Shown: one piece after another, positions 17,464 through 24,508 of the stretch
Numbering within the stretch: position 1 is the stretch's first letter
How the letters are laid out: each line of letters starts with the position of its first letter
IMG/VR virus record: IMGVR_UViG_3300032323_001828
Coordinates: 1 to 58,671 of that record
Source of the DNA: a virus
Direction: 5' to 3' (one strand)
DNA: 58,671 nt
Made by a program: the position numbers and the translations under genes
Notes under the pieces: model-generated
What the model was told of the DNA's origin: nothing
Databases searched by the model: none
The model's input: the letters and a program-made list of their open reading frames with translations, nothing else

Positions 17464-17619
17464 TTAATAGGCAATAGGGTGAATATACTCAGCCCGGCCA
17501 ATGTAAAAGACCCGGCCGTTGTTGAGCATCCGTGCAGTGCGAGTTGACTGTTTGATGTAGTCGTTGCCGTTTAGGTGGAACAAGCGTCCAATCCTTAGTT
17601 CTGCAAAGTCTAGTCCCAT
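17464..17619 (-). CDS. 51-aa phage protein
   Basis: The start at 17619 (MGLDFAELRIGRLFHLNGND) has CAGGAGCAGATC as ribosome site, almost identical to that of the 17078..17395 gene. A longer in-frame ORF would cross the promoter at 17650 and is rejected. The NGNDYIKQSTRTARM motif recurs in small phage proteins, with unknown function. Early expression is likely. Confidence 0.7.
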   Translation of the reverse strand: MGLDFAELRIGRLFHLNGNDYIKQSTRTARMLNNGRVFYIGRAEYIHPIAY

Positions 17620-17649
17620 GATCTGCTCCTGTTTATTAACTATACAACT

Positions 17650-17678
17650 ATTATAACAAATTGGGCATTTTGGGTCAA
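17650..17678 (-). promoter_or_regulatory. early sigma70-like promoter
   Basis: Minus-strand TTGACC (17673..17678), 17 bases, TATAAT (17650..17655). Spacer, -10 and downstream leader nearly duplicate the promoter at 17427, including the leader to CAGGAGCAGAT. Confidence 0.8.
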
Positions 17679-17683
17679 CCGTT

Positions 17684-17830
17684 TTAGTCTTGCACTTGTT
17701 TGCGGTGTTTTGTGTGGCGTTTATACAACGTGTGATTTTGTTCAGTTTTGGGGCGAAAAGGCAGGTCGCGGGCAAACAATATGCTGTGGGCACGGTGTTT
17801 TAAAACTTGGAGTTTTTTGACCTTTTTCAT
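17684..17830 (-). CDS. 48-aa very basic protein, probable leaderless early gene
   Basis: MKKVKKLQVLKHRAHSILFA, then RDLPFRPKTEQNHTLYKRHT. It is very rich in Lys, Arg and His, so nucleic-acid binding is plausible. There is no ribosome site: the ATG lies 9 bases after a perfect TATAAT at 17840, so the mRNA leader would be only a few bases. The stop is followed by the next promoter. Confidence 0.55.
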   Translation of the reverse strand: MKKVKKLQVLKHRAHSILFARDLPFRPKTEQNHTLYKRHTKHRKQVQD

Positions 17831-17839
17831 AGTATAGTA

Positions 17840-17868
17840 ATTATACGCAAAAGGTCTTTTTGAGTCAA
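17840..17868 (-). promoter_or_regulatory. early sigma70-like promoter
   Basis: Minus-strand TTGACT (17863..17868), 17 bases, TATAAT (17840..17845), nine bases before ATG 17830. The conserved spacer of the neighbouring promoters is absent here. Confidence 0.75.
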
Positions 17869-17872
17869 CCTG

Positions 17873-18880
17873 TTATGTAACCACTATGTTGGCTGCATCT
17901 GCGGTGGTATAATTGGACGGAATCAGGTTGGCCTGTGCCAGTGGCGGAACAGGATCCGACGGTACCACTGCATTGGTCTGTATGCCGGCATTGCCCAACA
18001 CGGCCAAGTTAACACCCTCTCTCAGTGTGGCTACCACAGCCTGGCCAGTAAATGTGCTTATGTTGGCCACACCTTCCCAAAATTGTGCCATGCCGCCTGT
18101 TTCAGTTTGTGTGCCATACACAGGCAAATTAAAAACCAAACTGTACACCGTGGGGTTGTTGTTGGCAATTAGATTTCCAAAATCTATCTGTGCCGAGGAC
18201 TGTAACGTTTGTTCTTGAGACACTTGTGCCGCCATTGAAGTAAAATACGAATTAAGTATGGCCACTTGTGCAGAGCTATTATTGGCTATATTGCCAATCT
18301 CGATCCTGGCCACTGGTATTAACCCCGGACCGGTGGGTGGAGTATCACCACCGGTGCCAGTCATTGCTGAATCTGCAGCAGAAGAAATTACTACGTTAGA
18401 AACATTTCCCACGTTGCCAATATTGGCATAGTATGTGCCAGCAGCAGGTTGTCCACCCGGAATTGTCACAGGCCCATTGACCGGATCTCCGTACACATTA
18501 CCGACCACACTGTTCATGGTTTCGTACACTGTGGTTAGATATGCAATATTGGTGTTGGCAAAAGTAGACACTGTGTTGAGAAAATTATCGGCAACTTGAT
18601 AACCGGCTGCAATCCCAAGCACATCGCATATCACAACTGGTGTTCCATCTGTGCCGGCAATGTTTGACAAGTAACCGGAAACCGAAGCAGGCACAGCTTC
18701 TGTCAATGTCGTGATCAACGGAAGATTATTAGTGGTTTTTAAATTGATCACAGCATTTGCCAGCACAGGCAAGCTCATGGTGCTGATACCAGAAATTTGT
18801 TGTAAACTGGTTGCCAGGGCTTTAGCTGCTAAGGCCTGGTCAGCAGGTATAATTTGTCCGAGTCGATCGTAAGCAATCAT
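17873..18880 (-). CDS. probable virion structural protein
   Basis: A 335-aa protein rich in Ala, Asn, Thr and Ile with no Lys-rich or enzymatic motif, typical of phage structural proteins. It overlaps the 332-aa gene upstream by four bases and shares its composition and an N-terminal helical pattern with 'LQ' repeats. The PAAR and Sm-like genes upstream suggest a baseplate or tail location. No family name can be given. Confidence 0.65.
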   Translation of the reverse strand: MIAYDRLGQIIPADQALAAKALATSLQQISGISTMSLPVLANAVINLKTTNNLPLITTLTEAVPASVSGYLSNIAGTDGTPVVICDVLGIAAGYQVADNFLNTVSTFANTNIAYLTTVYETMNSVVGNVYGDPVNGPVTIPGGQPAAGTYYANIGNVGNVSNVVISSAADSAMTGTGGDTPPTGPGLIPVARIEIGNIANNSSAQVAILNSYFTSMAAQVSQEQTLQSSAQIDFGNLIANNNPTVYSLVFNLPVYGTQTETGGMAQFWEGVANISTFTGQAVVATLREGVNLAVLGNAGIQTNAVVPSDPVPPLAQANLIPSNYTTADAANIVVT

Positions 18881-19875
18881 ACTAGGCTGCTAATCACGTA
18901 AGGAGGTAACAATCGAGTCAATTGTGTGTTGACTGAACCAATGCTGTCAACATACACATTAACAGGGCCATTGGCAGTGGGTGCTGTGAGACTCTGGAAA
19001 CTGTTAGGAAATAATTTTAAAGGATTTAACAAATCAGCAACAGTTTGTATTCCCACGGTAGTGACTCCCAAAACCTGAAGAACTTGAGACAACTCATTGC
19101 CGGTAATTTGTGTCATGACCTGATACATGGCACGTTGGATGCTGTCTGTAACAGAAGCTGTCGGATTGGTTAAGTTTAAAACTACTTCTTCGGCAATGCC
19201 AGCATTGACAAACGCCACTGACAAAACAGGCACAGTACCGGACACAGCAAACAACTGTTGCACCAATGCCAACGGGCTTCCAAAATTATTTAGATTGCGT
19301 AAATTGATCAGTTGGCCAAGATTCTGCAGATCACTACCAAACGCCTCGGTGACCAAATTGATTGTGGTGATACTGCCAGTTATCATGCTGTTGATCGACG
19401 TGAATGTGTTGCCCAGGTATGTCTGGCTGTTGACAGCACTGTTTATAAAAATGCTAGTCTGTTCGGCATAACCTTGAGCTTGATTTACTGCTTGTGTTAG
19501 CTGGCTAACATTGTTGTTGCATATATCAACCGTGGCCTGTGCAGTGATCACAGTGGTCATCTGTTTTATATTGGCATTGGCAATGCCAATACTAATAAAG
19601 ACATTTCCAGTTCCTATGTTGGCATAAGCTGGAGGTATGCTGTTGCTAAAAGCTGAACAAGTATTGGCCGCCAATGTTTCCAAGTTGGCAATTACTCCTG
19701 CCGACAACACATTGGCAGATCCTACTTGAATGGTGTTTAAAAATGGTGATATCAGTGCGGTGTCTTGATACTGTATGATTGCCTGTGTCAGGTTGGCATT
19801 TATTCCAATTCCTTGATTTTGCAACAGTCCAGCAGCAGCATCAAGTTGTAGTGCTGTAAGGGTTCCATTGGCCAT
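18877..19875 (-). CDS. probable virion structural protein
   Basis: A 332-aa protein starting at ATG 19875 (MANGTLTALQLDAAAGLLQN), just three bases after the PAAR gene stop. It is Ala/Asn/Thr/Val-rich and helical, with almost no charged residues. Together with the next gene it follows the spike-tip gene, so a baseplate or spike-associated role is plausible. That is contextual inference only. Confidence 0.65.
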   Translation of the reverse strand: MANGTLTALQLDAAAGLLQNQGIGINANLTQAIIQYQDTALISPFLNTIQVGSANVLSAGVIANLETLAANTCSAFSNSIPPAYANIGTGNVFISIGIANANIKQMTTVITAQATVDICNNNVSQLTQAVNQAQGYAEQTSIFINSAVNSQTYLGNTFTSINSMITGSITTINLVTEAFGSDLQNLGQLINLRNLNNFGSPLALVQQLFAVSGTVPVLSVAFVNAGIAEEVVLNLTNPTASVTDSIQRAMYQVMTQITGNELSQVLQVLGVTTVGIQTVADLLNPLKLFPNSFQSLTAPTANGPVNVYVDSIGSVNTQLTRLLPPYVISSLV

Positions 19876-19877
19876 GA

Positions 19878-20162
19878 TTATCCCACCGTTACATTTGGAC
19901 TGCCGCCAGATCTGGCATGTCCGCAAGTATCGATGTCATCGGCTAGAACCAATGGCACGCCGTTGACCAGTACAGTGGAATTTTTAGTCTGCGTTTTTGC
20001 ATTACAATGAATATTTTGACCTCTTTGTCCACATGGTACATGCGGACCCACGGAAGAATCTTTTACGGCCACAGCACGTCCGTTGATCAGTACAGTGTTA
20101 TCACCATTCAGTATGATACCACCTGCACTGTTTTGATCACCTACTCGTTGTACTGCTGGCAC
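19878..20162 (-). CDS. PAAR-domain spike-tip protein (T4 gp5.4-like)
   Basis: A 94-aa PAAR protein that would sharpen the tip of the central tail spike. Two PAAR-type repeats are visible (NTVLINGRAVAVKDSSVGPH and STVLVNGVPLVLADDIDTCGH), with the His/Cys residues expected to hold one metal ion (H of VGPH, H of NIHC, C and H of TCGH). The start is GTG at 20162 with GGGATAACCA before it. T4 gp5.4 has the same size. Confidence 0.9.
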   Translation of the reverse strand: MPAVQRVGDQNSAGGIILNGDNTVLINGRAVAVKDSSVGPHVPCGQRGQNIHCNAKTQTKNSTVLVNGVPLVLADDIDTCGHARSGGSPNVTVG

Positions 20163-20165
20163 TGG

Positions 20166-20468
20166 TTATCCCATTAAAATTTTGCTGTTTCTTACTGGTT
20201 TAATACCAGTGGTTGCTTCCAGATAGCTATCACACACTTCGTCACGACTGGGTGCAATAATTGATACCTGTTGTTTATTTATAACCACAGTTTTGTCCGG
20301 ATCTGCTGTGAACAGGCTGTTCATCATGTTGATGCCTTGTGGGCCCGGTACCACTGTGAGCGGCTTGGATGCTGTGTAGGTGGTATCTGTTTCTTGTGTA
20401 ATTTTTGCTACAATTTCATCGCCATTGGCAATTTTAAGTGTGTAAACTTGATCTAATTCTACTTTCAT
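20166..20468 (-). CDS. Sm/Hfq-like fold phage protein
   Basis: A 100-aa protein starting at ATG 20468 (MKVELDQVYTLKIANGDEIV), placed directly after the glutaredoxin stop, with GAGGATAAA as ribosome site. The beta-strand pattern LKIANGDEIVAKI ... VVPGPQGINMM ... QVSIIAPSRDE ... ATTGI matches a small T4-like phage family I remember as Sm-like. Its role is not known to me. Confidence 0.65.
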   Translation of the reverse strand: MKVELDQVYTLKIANGDEIVAKITQETDTTYTASKPLTVVPGPQGINMMNSLFTADPDKTVVINKQQVSIIAPSRDEVCDSYLEATTGIKPVRNSKILMG

Positions 20469-20469
20469 T

Positions 20470-20694
20470 TTATCCTCGTAAGTGACTTCGTAAATCGGTA
20501 AATCCGCCAATGTGTTGATCGTCTAGAAAAATCTGCGGTAATGTTCTGGCGTCGGGCACCGCTTCTAGCAACTGCTCTCGTGTCCAATCTTTGCTGACAT
20601 TGCGTTCTTCATATTCAATACCACGTGCTTCTAATAATGCTTTGGCCTGCACACAAAAAGGACAGGCATCTTTTGACCAAACTATTGCTTTCAT
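20470..20694 (-). CDS. nrdC: glutaredoxin
   Basis: A 74-aa thioredoxin-fold reductant with the dithiol active site CPFC (residues 11-14), the cis-proline in TLPQIF and the GGFTDL glutathione/substrate loop. It would reduce the NrdAB ribonucleotide reductase encoded immediately upstream. Its own TTGACT-18-TATAAT promoter lies in the nrdB 3' end, with AAGGAGACGAT as ribosome site. Confidence 0.93.
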   Translation of the reverse strand: MKAIVWSKDACPFCVQAKALLEARGIEYEERNVSKDWTREQLLEAVPDARTLPQIFLDDQHIGGFTDLRSHLRG

Positions 20695-20712
20695 ATCGTC
20701 TCCTTACTTGCT

Positions 20713-20742
20713 ATTATAAACTAGGCAAGGCGTCATAGTCAA
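20713..20742 (-). promoter_or_regulatory. sigma70-like promoter of glutaredoxin gene
   Basis: Minus-strand TTGACT (20737..20742), 18 bases, TATAAT (20713..20718). It overlaps the nrdB stop. Confidence 0.6.
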
Positions 20743-21814
20743 GACTGTCACTCATTGCACCAATAACATAGTTAGTTGATTCGTTCTCTTGGAGTGCAGT
20801 TTGTTTGTTTGAAGTATTGACGTGCTTGTTAAACCAAGGAATAGGTGTGGTTTTGGGTGCAGGTGTCAGGTACTTGATGCCAATTTCTTTAAGGGCATGA
20901 GCTGCGGTATAGTCTACAAAGTCTTTGAGGATATTGGCATTGAGTCCGATTACTGGACCGCGGTTAAACAGGTAGTCTGCCCACTGTTTTTCTTCGCGGA
21001 TCACATCCAGGTACATGTTGTAGACTTCCTGTTCACATTCCACCTTGGCACGGGCAAAGCGTGGATCTTCCTTGACCACCTGATTGATAATCCAACCAGT
21101 CCAGTCCTTGTGCAGGATTTCGTCTTGTAAAATTAGACTAATGATGTTTCCGTTTCCAATAAAGATACGATTCTCTACCATGGCCAGGCTTGTGGCAAAA
21201 CTTACCATGAAGCGGAAAGCCTCCAGACCATAACTAGCATTAAGTGCCAACCAGATGGCCTTGATGTGTTCGTATTCATCAAATTCTTCTTGGAGTTCTT
21301 TTCTACAATTGATCATGTGTAGTCTATCGTAGTATAGACCAATGCTGCTGGCCATGCTGACAATTTCTTCAGTGTCATGGATAGTGTTGAACACTTCTTT
21401 GGGTACATTATAGATGTTGCGTATGATATGACTGTAGCTACGTGAATGAATGTTGGTTTCGAAGAAACCCCAGTTGTACATCAGTGCTTCCAGTTCTGGA
21501 ATACCAACTACCGGAGTGAATACCTGTGTAGGGCCACGGCCTTGTAGGCTGTCCAATGCAGTTTGACGCAGAAGATTGCTGGTAAAGATATGCTTGACTG
21601 TGTCGCTGGCTTCTTTAAAGTCTCCGGCATCCTTAGTCAGCGAGATCTCTTCTGGAACCCAAAAAAATCCACGTGCTTCTGCTTCGAACTTTGTTAACTT
21701 CGAATATTTTACCTCTTCGAATCTCTGTATAGTTACAGGACCCGCAGGATCCAGAAACATCTTACGTTGTAAGTAATCTGTTTTTGTTTTTAAGTTATAT
21801 TGTGCTTGGCTCAT
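20714..21814 (-). CDS. nrdB: class Ia ribonucleotide reductase, beta subunit
   Basis: A 366-aa diiron-tyrosyl radical subunit that powers dNTP synthesis with NrdA. Iron ligand and radical residues can be placed: D88 (LDSLQGRGP), E119 and H123 in FETNIHSRSY, radical Y127, the LEAFRF helix Glu, and DEILH with Glu and His. E. coli has ETIH; here it reads ETNIH, so the first Glu and His are four rather than three apart. The other spacings (D88 to E119, H123 to Y127) equal those of E. coli. Its ATG overlaps the upstream aminotransferase stop (ATGA). Confidence 0.96.
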   Translation of the reverse strand: MSQAQYNLKTKTDYLQRKMFLDPAGPVTIQRFEEVKYSKLTKFEAEARGFFWVPEEISLTKDAGDFKEASDTVKHIFTSNLLRQTALDSLQGRGPTQVFTPVVGIPELEALMYNWGFFETNIHSRSYSHIIRNIYNVPKEVFNTIHDTEEIVSMASSIGLYYDRLHMINCRKELQEEFDEYEHIKAIWLALNASYGLEAFRFMVSFATSLAMVENRIFIGNGNIISLILQDEILHKDWTGWIINQVVKEDPRFARAKVECEQEVYNMYLDVIREEKQWADYLFNRGPVIGLNANILKDFVDYTAAHALKEIGIKYLTPAPKTTPIPWFNKHVNTSNKQTALQENESTNYVIGAMSDSLDYDALPSL

Positions 21815-22914
21815 AATTGTTCTAATGCCTCGTTAAGTGTTGCAACTGTTGAACTGATGTTCATCAATTTGTCTATTCCAAACAGACCAATTCGGAATGT
21901 TTGGAAGTCACTGCGCTCGCCTACCTGTAAAGGTACACCGGCTGCAGTTTGATATCCCAATGCCCTAAACCTACTGGCATTTTGCATATCTTTATCTTGT
22001 GTATAGCATACTACTACTCCTGGAGCATGATATCCAAGGGCCGCAACACTGGGGTATCCGTAACTGATCAACATGTCACGTACCTGCGTGCCTAGATTAT
22101 ACTGTAGACTTTTGAGATTATCAAATCCTATCTGTTCAGTTTCCAACATGGTATCACGTAATTCTTTAAGGGCATTGGTTGGCATGGTGGTATGATAAAT
22201 GAACGCACCCTTTTCATAAGTTTCCATTACCTGTGTCCATTTCAGCACATCCATGCTGTAACTGGTGCTGACTGTGGTGTCCAGAGTGTGTCTGGCACGG
22301 GCACTCATGGCAATCAAAGCACAACACGGAGCACTGCTCCAACCTTTTTGTGGTGCAGTGATCACTACATCAATGCCCAAGGCTTTCATATCAACCCAGG
22401 CAGCTCCTGAGGCAATGCAGTCCAACACAAACAAGGATCCTGCGTCGCGGCATGCTTGGCCTATTTTACTGAGATAGTTATCAGGCAGGATCATTCCGCA
22501 ACTGGTCTCCACATGCGGAGCAAATACCACTGCTGGCCGATGTGTGGCAATGTAATCAACCACTTGATCAACATCAGCTGGCACAAATGGCGCCTGTGGT
22601 AGATCCTCAACTTGATGACCTGTGATCACATGCACTGACCGGGCAATACCGGCCATGTCAAATATCTGTGTCCAACGATAACTAAACCAACCGTTGCGTA
22701 TGATCAAGATGTCTTTGTCATTGGCAAACTGTCGTGCCACTGCTTCCATACCAAAGGTACCTGAGCCTGGAACAATCACTGCTGAATCTGCCGCATAGGC
22801 AGTTTTCAATACTCGGCTGATGTCTTTCATGATGTCTACAAATTCGTCACTCATGTGATTCAAACTTCGATCTGTGTAGACCACCGAGAATTCTTTTAAT
22901 TTGGTATATGCCAT
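21811..22914 (-). CDS. class V PLP-dependent aminotransferase
   Basis: A 367-aa fold-type I aminotransferase of class V (alanine-glyoxylate / 2-aminoethylphosphonate transaminase-like). PGSGTFGMEA is the phosphate-cup region. VFAPHVETSCG contacts the substrate and FVLDCIASGA carries the PLP-ring Asp. ITAPQKGWSSAP contains the Schiff-base Lys. The enzyme moves an amino group between an amino acid and an oxo-acid or aldehyde. It is wedged between nrdB (ATGA overlap) and an aldolase, so it is transcribed with dNTP synthesis genes. The substrate is unknown. Confidence 0.88.
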   Translation of the reverse strand: MAYTKLKEFSVVYTDRSLNHMSDEFVDIMKDISRVLKTAYAADSAVIVPGSGTFGMEAVARQFANDKDILIIRNGWFSYRWTQIFDMAGIARSVHVITGHQVEDLPQAPFVPADVDQVVDYIATHRPAVVFAPHVETSCGMILPDNYLSKIGQACRDAGSLFVLDCIASGAAWVDMKALGIDVVITAPQKGWSSAPCCALIAMSARARHTLDTTVSTSYSMDVLKWTQVMETYEKGAFIYHTTMPTNALKELRDTMLETEQIGFDNLKSLQYNLGTQVRDMLISYGYPSVAALGYHAPGVVVCYTQDKDMQNASRFRALGYQTAAGVPLQVGERSDFQTFRIGLFGIDKLMNISSTVATLNEALEQL

Positions 22915-22916
22915 TG

Positions 22917-23162
22917 TTATATCTTGTCTTGGTTGGTTAAATTTGGTTCATTCCATATGTTTCTATTGTGTCGTACACTTTCTTTCAACAATCTCCAGGT
23001 GCGTTCCCCGGCAGTTTCGGTCCATGTAAAATGCAAGCTATTTATTGGGGGTCGTCCTGTGGTTTCATCGTACAAGGATTTGTGCTGGTAATACCGGTTT
23101 AACCAAATCCATTTGCCACTGGTAACCTGCGTAGGTAAACACGCAAATTGTTCACTTGTCAT
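22917..23162 (-). CDS. hypothetical 81-aa protein
   Basis: The start at 23162 (MTSEQFACLPTQVTSGKWIW) overlaps the aldolase end by 11 bases; the longer in-frame ORF would lie antiparallel-free but wholly inside the aldolase and is rejected. Trp- and Arg-rich (TWTETAGERTWRLLKESV). It sits in the metabolic part of the nrd operon. No family is recognised. Confidence 0.6.
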   Translation of the reverse strand: MTSEQFACLPTQVTSGKWIWLNRYYQHKSLYDETTGRPPINSLHFTWTETAGERTWRLLKESVRHNRNIWNEPNLTNQDKI

Positions 23163-23778
23163 AGTTGCCAGAAGCAAGCACAATCTTGCAAATGTGCTCC
23201 AATCTTTCAATGTGTTCGTAGGCACGCCATGGGCTGGTGTCAATAGCAACGACTCCGTGCCCTTTGATGCCCACAATATCATACTCAATATTACCAACAT
23301 GATCTAACTGTAATTTTTCAAAACATTGATTTGCTAACTCTTGGCTGATAGGAGGAACATCATCCACGTTTGGTGCTACTCGAGTATAACGATTCAGTTC
23401 TGGAAATGCCGTACTGACAGTACTGAGATCAATGCCGGCATGCATGGCTGCAATGCAGTAGGTAGGATGCACATGAACAACTACTCTGACTTCATCTACC
23501 TGTTGCCCCATTGCTCGTTGTAGACCAAAATGTAAAGGAATCTCTCCGCTGGGCCTTAAGTTAGCACTAATGTCTGTGTAATCTAGTTCCATCCAGGTTT
23601 GATTATAAATGCCAATTTTTTTAAACTGGTCCGGCTGTAGTGTTTGCTTACGCACACCCGAAGGTGTGATATAAAAGTGATCACGGTCGTGATGACGTAT
23701 TGACACGTTGCCATCACGGCTGGTGATCCAGTTGCGCTTGTAGGCATCCTCCAGCACTTCACATATGGTTTCTAACAT
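23152..23778 (-). CDS. class II aldolase/adducin-family protein
   Basis: A 208-aa zinc enzyme of the class II aldolase family, which includes fuculose-phosphate aldolase and methylthioribulose-1-phosphate dehydratase. Seen motifs: GNVSIR near the N-terminus, ITPSGV phosphate loop, PSGEIPLH with the catalytic Glu, HVHPT zinc His pair and KGHGVVA third His. The likely reaction is reversible cleavage or dehydration of a phosphorylated sugar, but the substrate cannot be read. It lies in the nrd operon next to an aminotransferase. Confidence 0.88.
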   Translation of the reverse strand: MLETICEVLEDAYKRNWITSRDGNVSIRHHDRDHFYITPSGVRKQTLQPDQFKKIGIYNQTWMELDYTDISANLRPSGEIPLHFGLQRAMGQQVDEVRVVVHVHPTYCIAAMHAGIDLSTVSTAFPELNRYTRVAPNVDDVPPISQELANQCFEKLQLDHVGNIEYDIVGIKGHGVVAIDTSPWRAYEHIERLEHICKIVLASGNYDK

Positions 23779-24479
23779 TTAATTTCTTTCCACTCTTTAT
23801 CTTTTGTAGGGACCCAGCCACTTCTAAAATATTTTACCATATTCATAAACGGTCCTACCTTTGTATAATAATCAGAATCCGTATAATTTCCATTTTCAGT
23901 TAGTGTTAATAAACGGCAATACGATGGCATATTATTTTCTAACCAAACTTTATAAATCTTATCTGCATTACTCCAAATACTTTTTGTATAATCAGTAGCT
24001 CTTGGATGTTTCCAAGGTTTTAAACCAGCGCACGGATTTTTATCACCGATCATTTTGTTTGATAATATTTCTCGACCTTTTTCTGTTAACCATTCTTCGG
24101 AAGGTGGGCGACCTTTACCATAATAATGATGTCTTGTGCCGCTACGAGGATTTAATTTTTGTGGGTTATTAGGGCCTTTCATATATTCACTAAATCTTTT
24201 CTTTAACCATCCGTACGTTTTATTATTTCGTTTAGGTCCAACAGTATGACCTGCTGACATAAACATTGCTGCTCTAACCAATCCTATATGTCCTGGATTT
24301 ATTTTAACCAACAACTGATGACAAACATAATGTTCTTCTGGTGTAAGATAAACTAAGTTATTTTTATCATCATTACCACCTAAGCATCTTGGAACAATAT
24401 GATGTTCTTCAACATATTCTAATGACTGTCGTTCTTTGCCGCGTTCAATAATAGTATTATATATTTTTTGATAATTCAT
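23772..24479 (-). CDS. HNH homing endonuclease with NUMOD3 modules
   Basis: A 235-aa free-standing homing endonuclease. The HNH site is EEHHIVPRCLGGNDDKNNL then LTPEEHYVCHQLL. NUMOD3-type DNA-binding modules follow (GPNNPQ, GDKNPCAG). Base composition is visibly more A+T-rich than the flanking genes, a sign of separate origin. It lies between nrdA and the aldolase, a classic position for phage homing genes, and overlaps the aldolase start by seven bases. It would cut related phage genomes lacking it and spread by repair. Confidence 0.9.
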   Translation of the reverse strand: MNYQKIYNTIIERGKERQSLEYVEEHHIVPRCLGGNDDKNNLVYLTPEEHYVCHQLLVKINPGHIGLVRAAMFMSAGHTVGPKRNNKTYGWLKKRFSEYMKGPNNPQKLNPRSGTRHHYYGKGRPPSEEWLTEKGREILSNKMIGDKNPCAGLKPWKHPRATDYTKSIWSNADKIYKVWLENNMPSYCRLLTLTENGNYTDSDYYTKVGPFMNMVKYFRSGWVPTKDKEWKEIKC

Positions 24480-24508
24480 ACTATTATTTATTACAGTTTA
24501 CAGGACTA

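Noticed and set aside
17401-17680. CRISPR-like repeats (about 55 bases duplicated).
   Set aside because: Only two copies, each holding a promoter and ribosome site before a gene; no regular spacers or cas genes.
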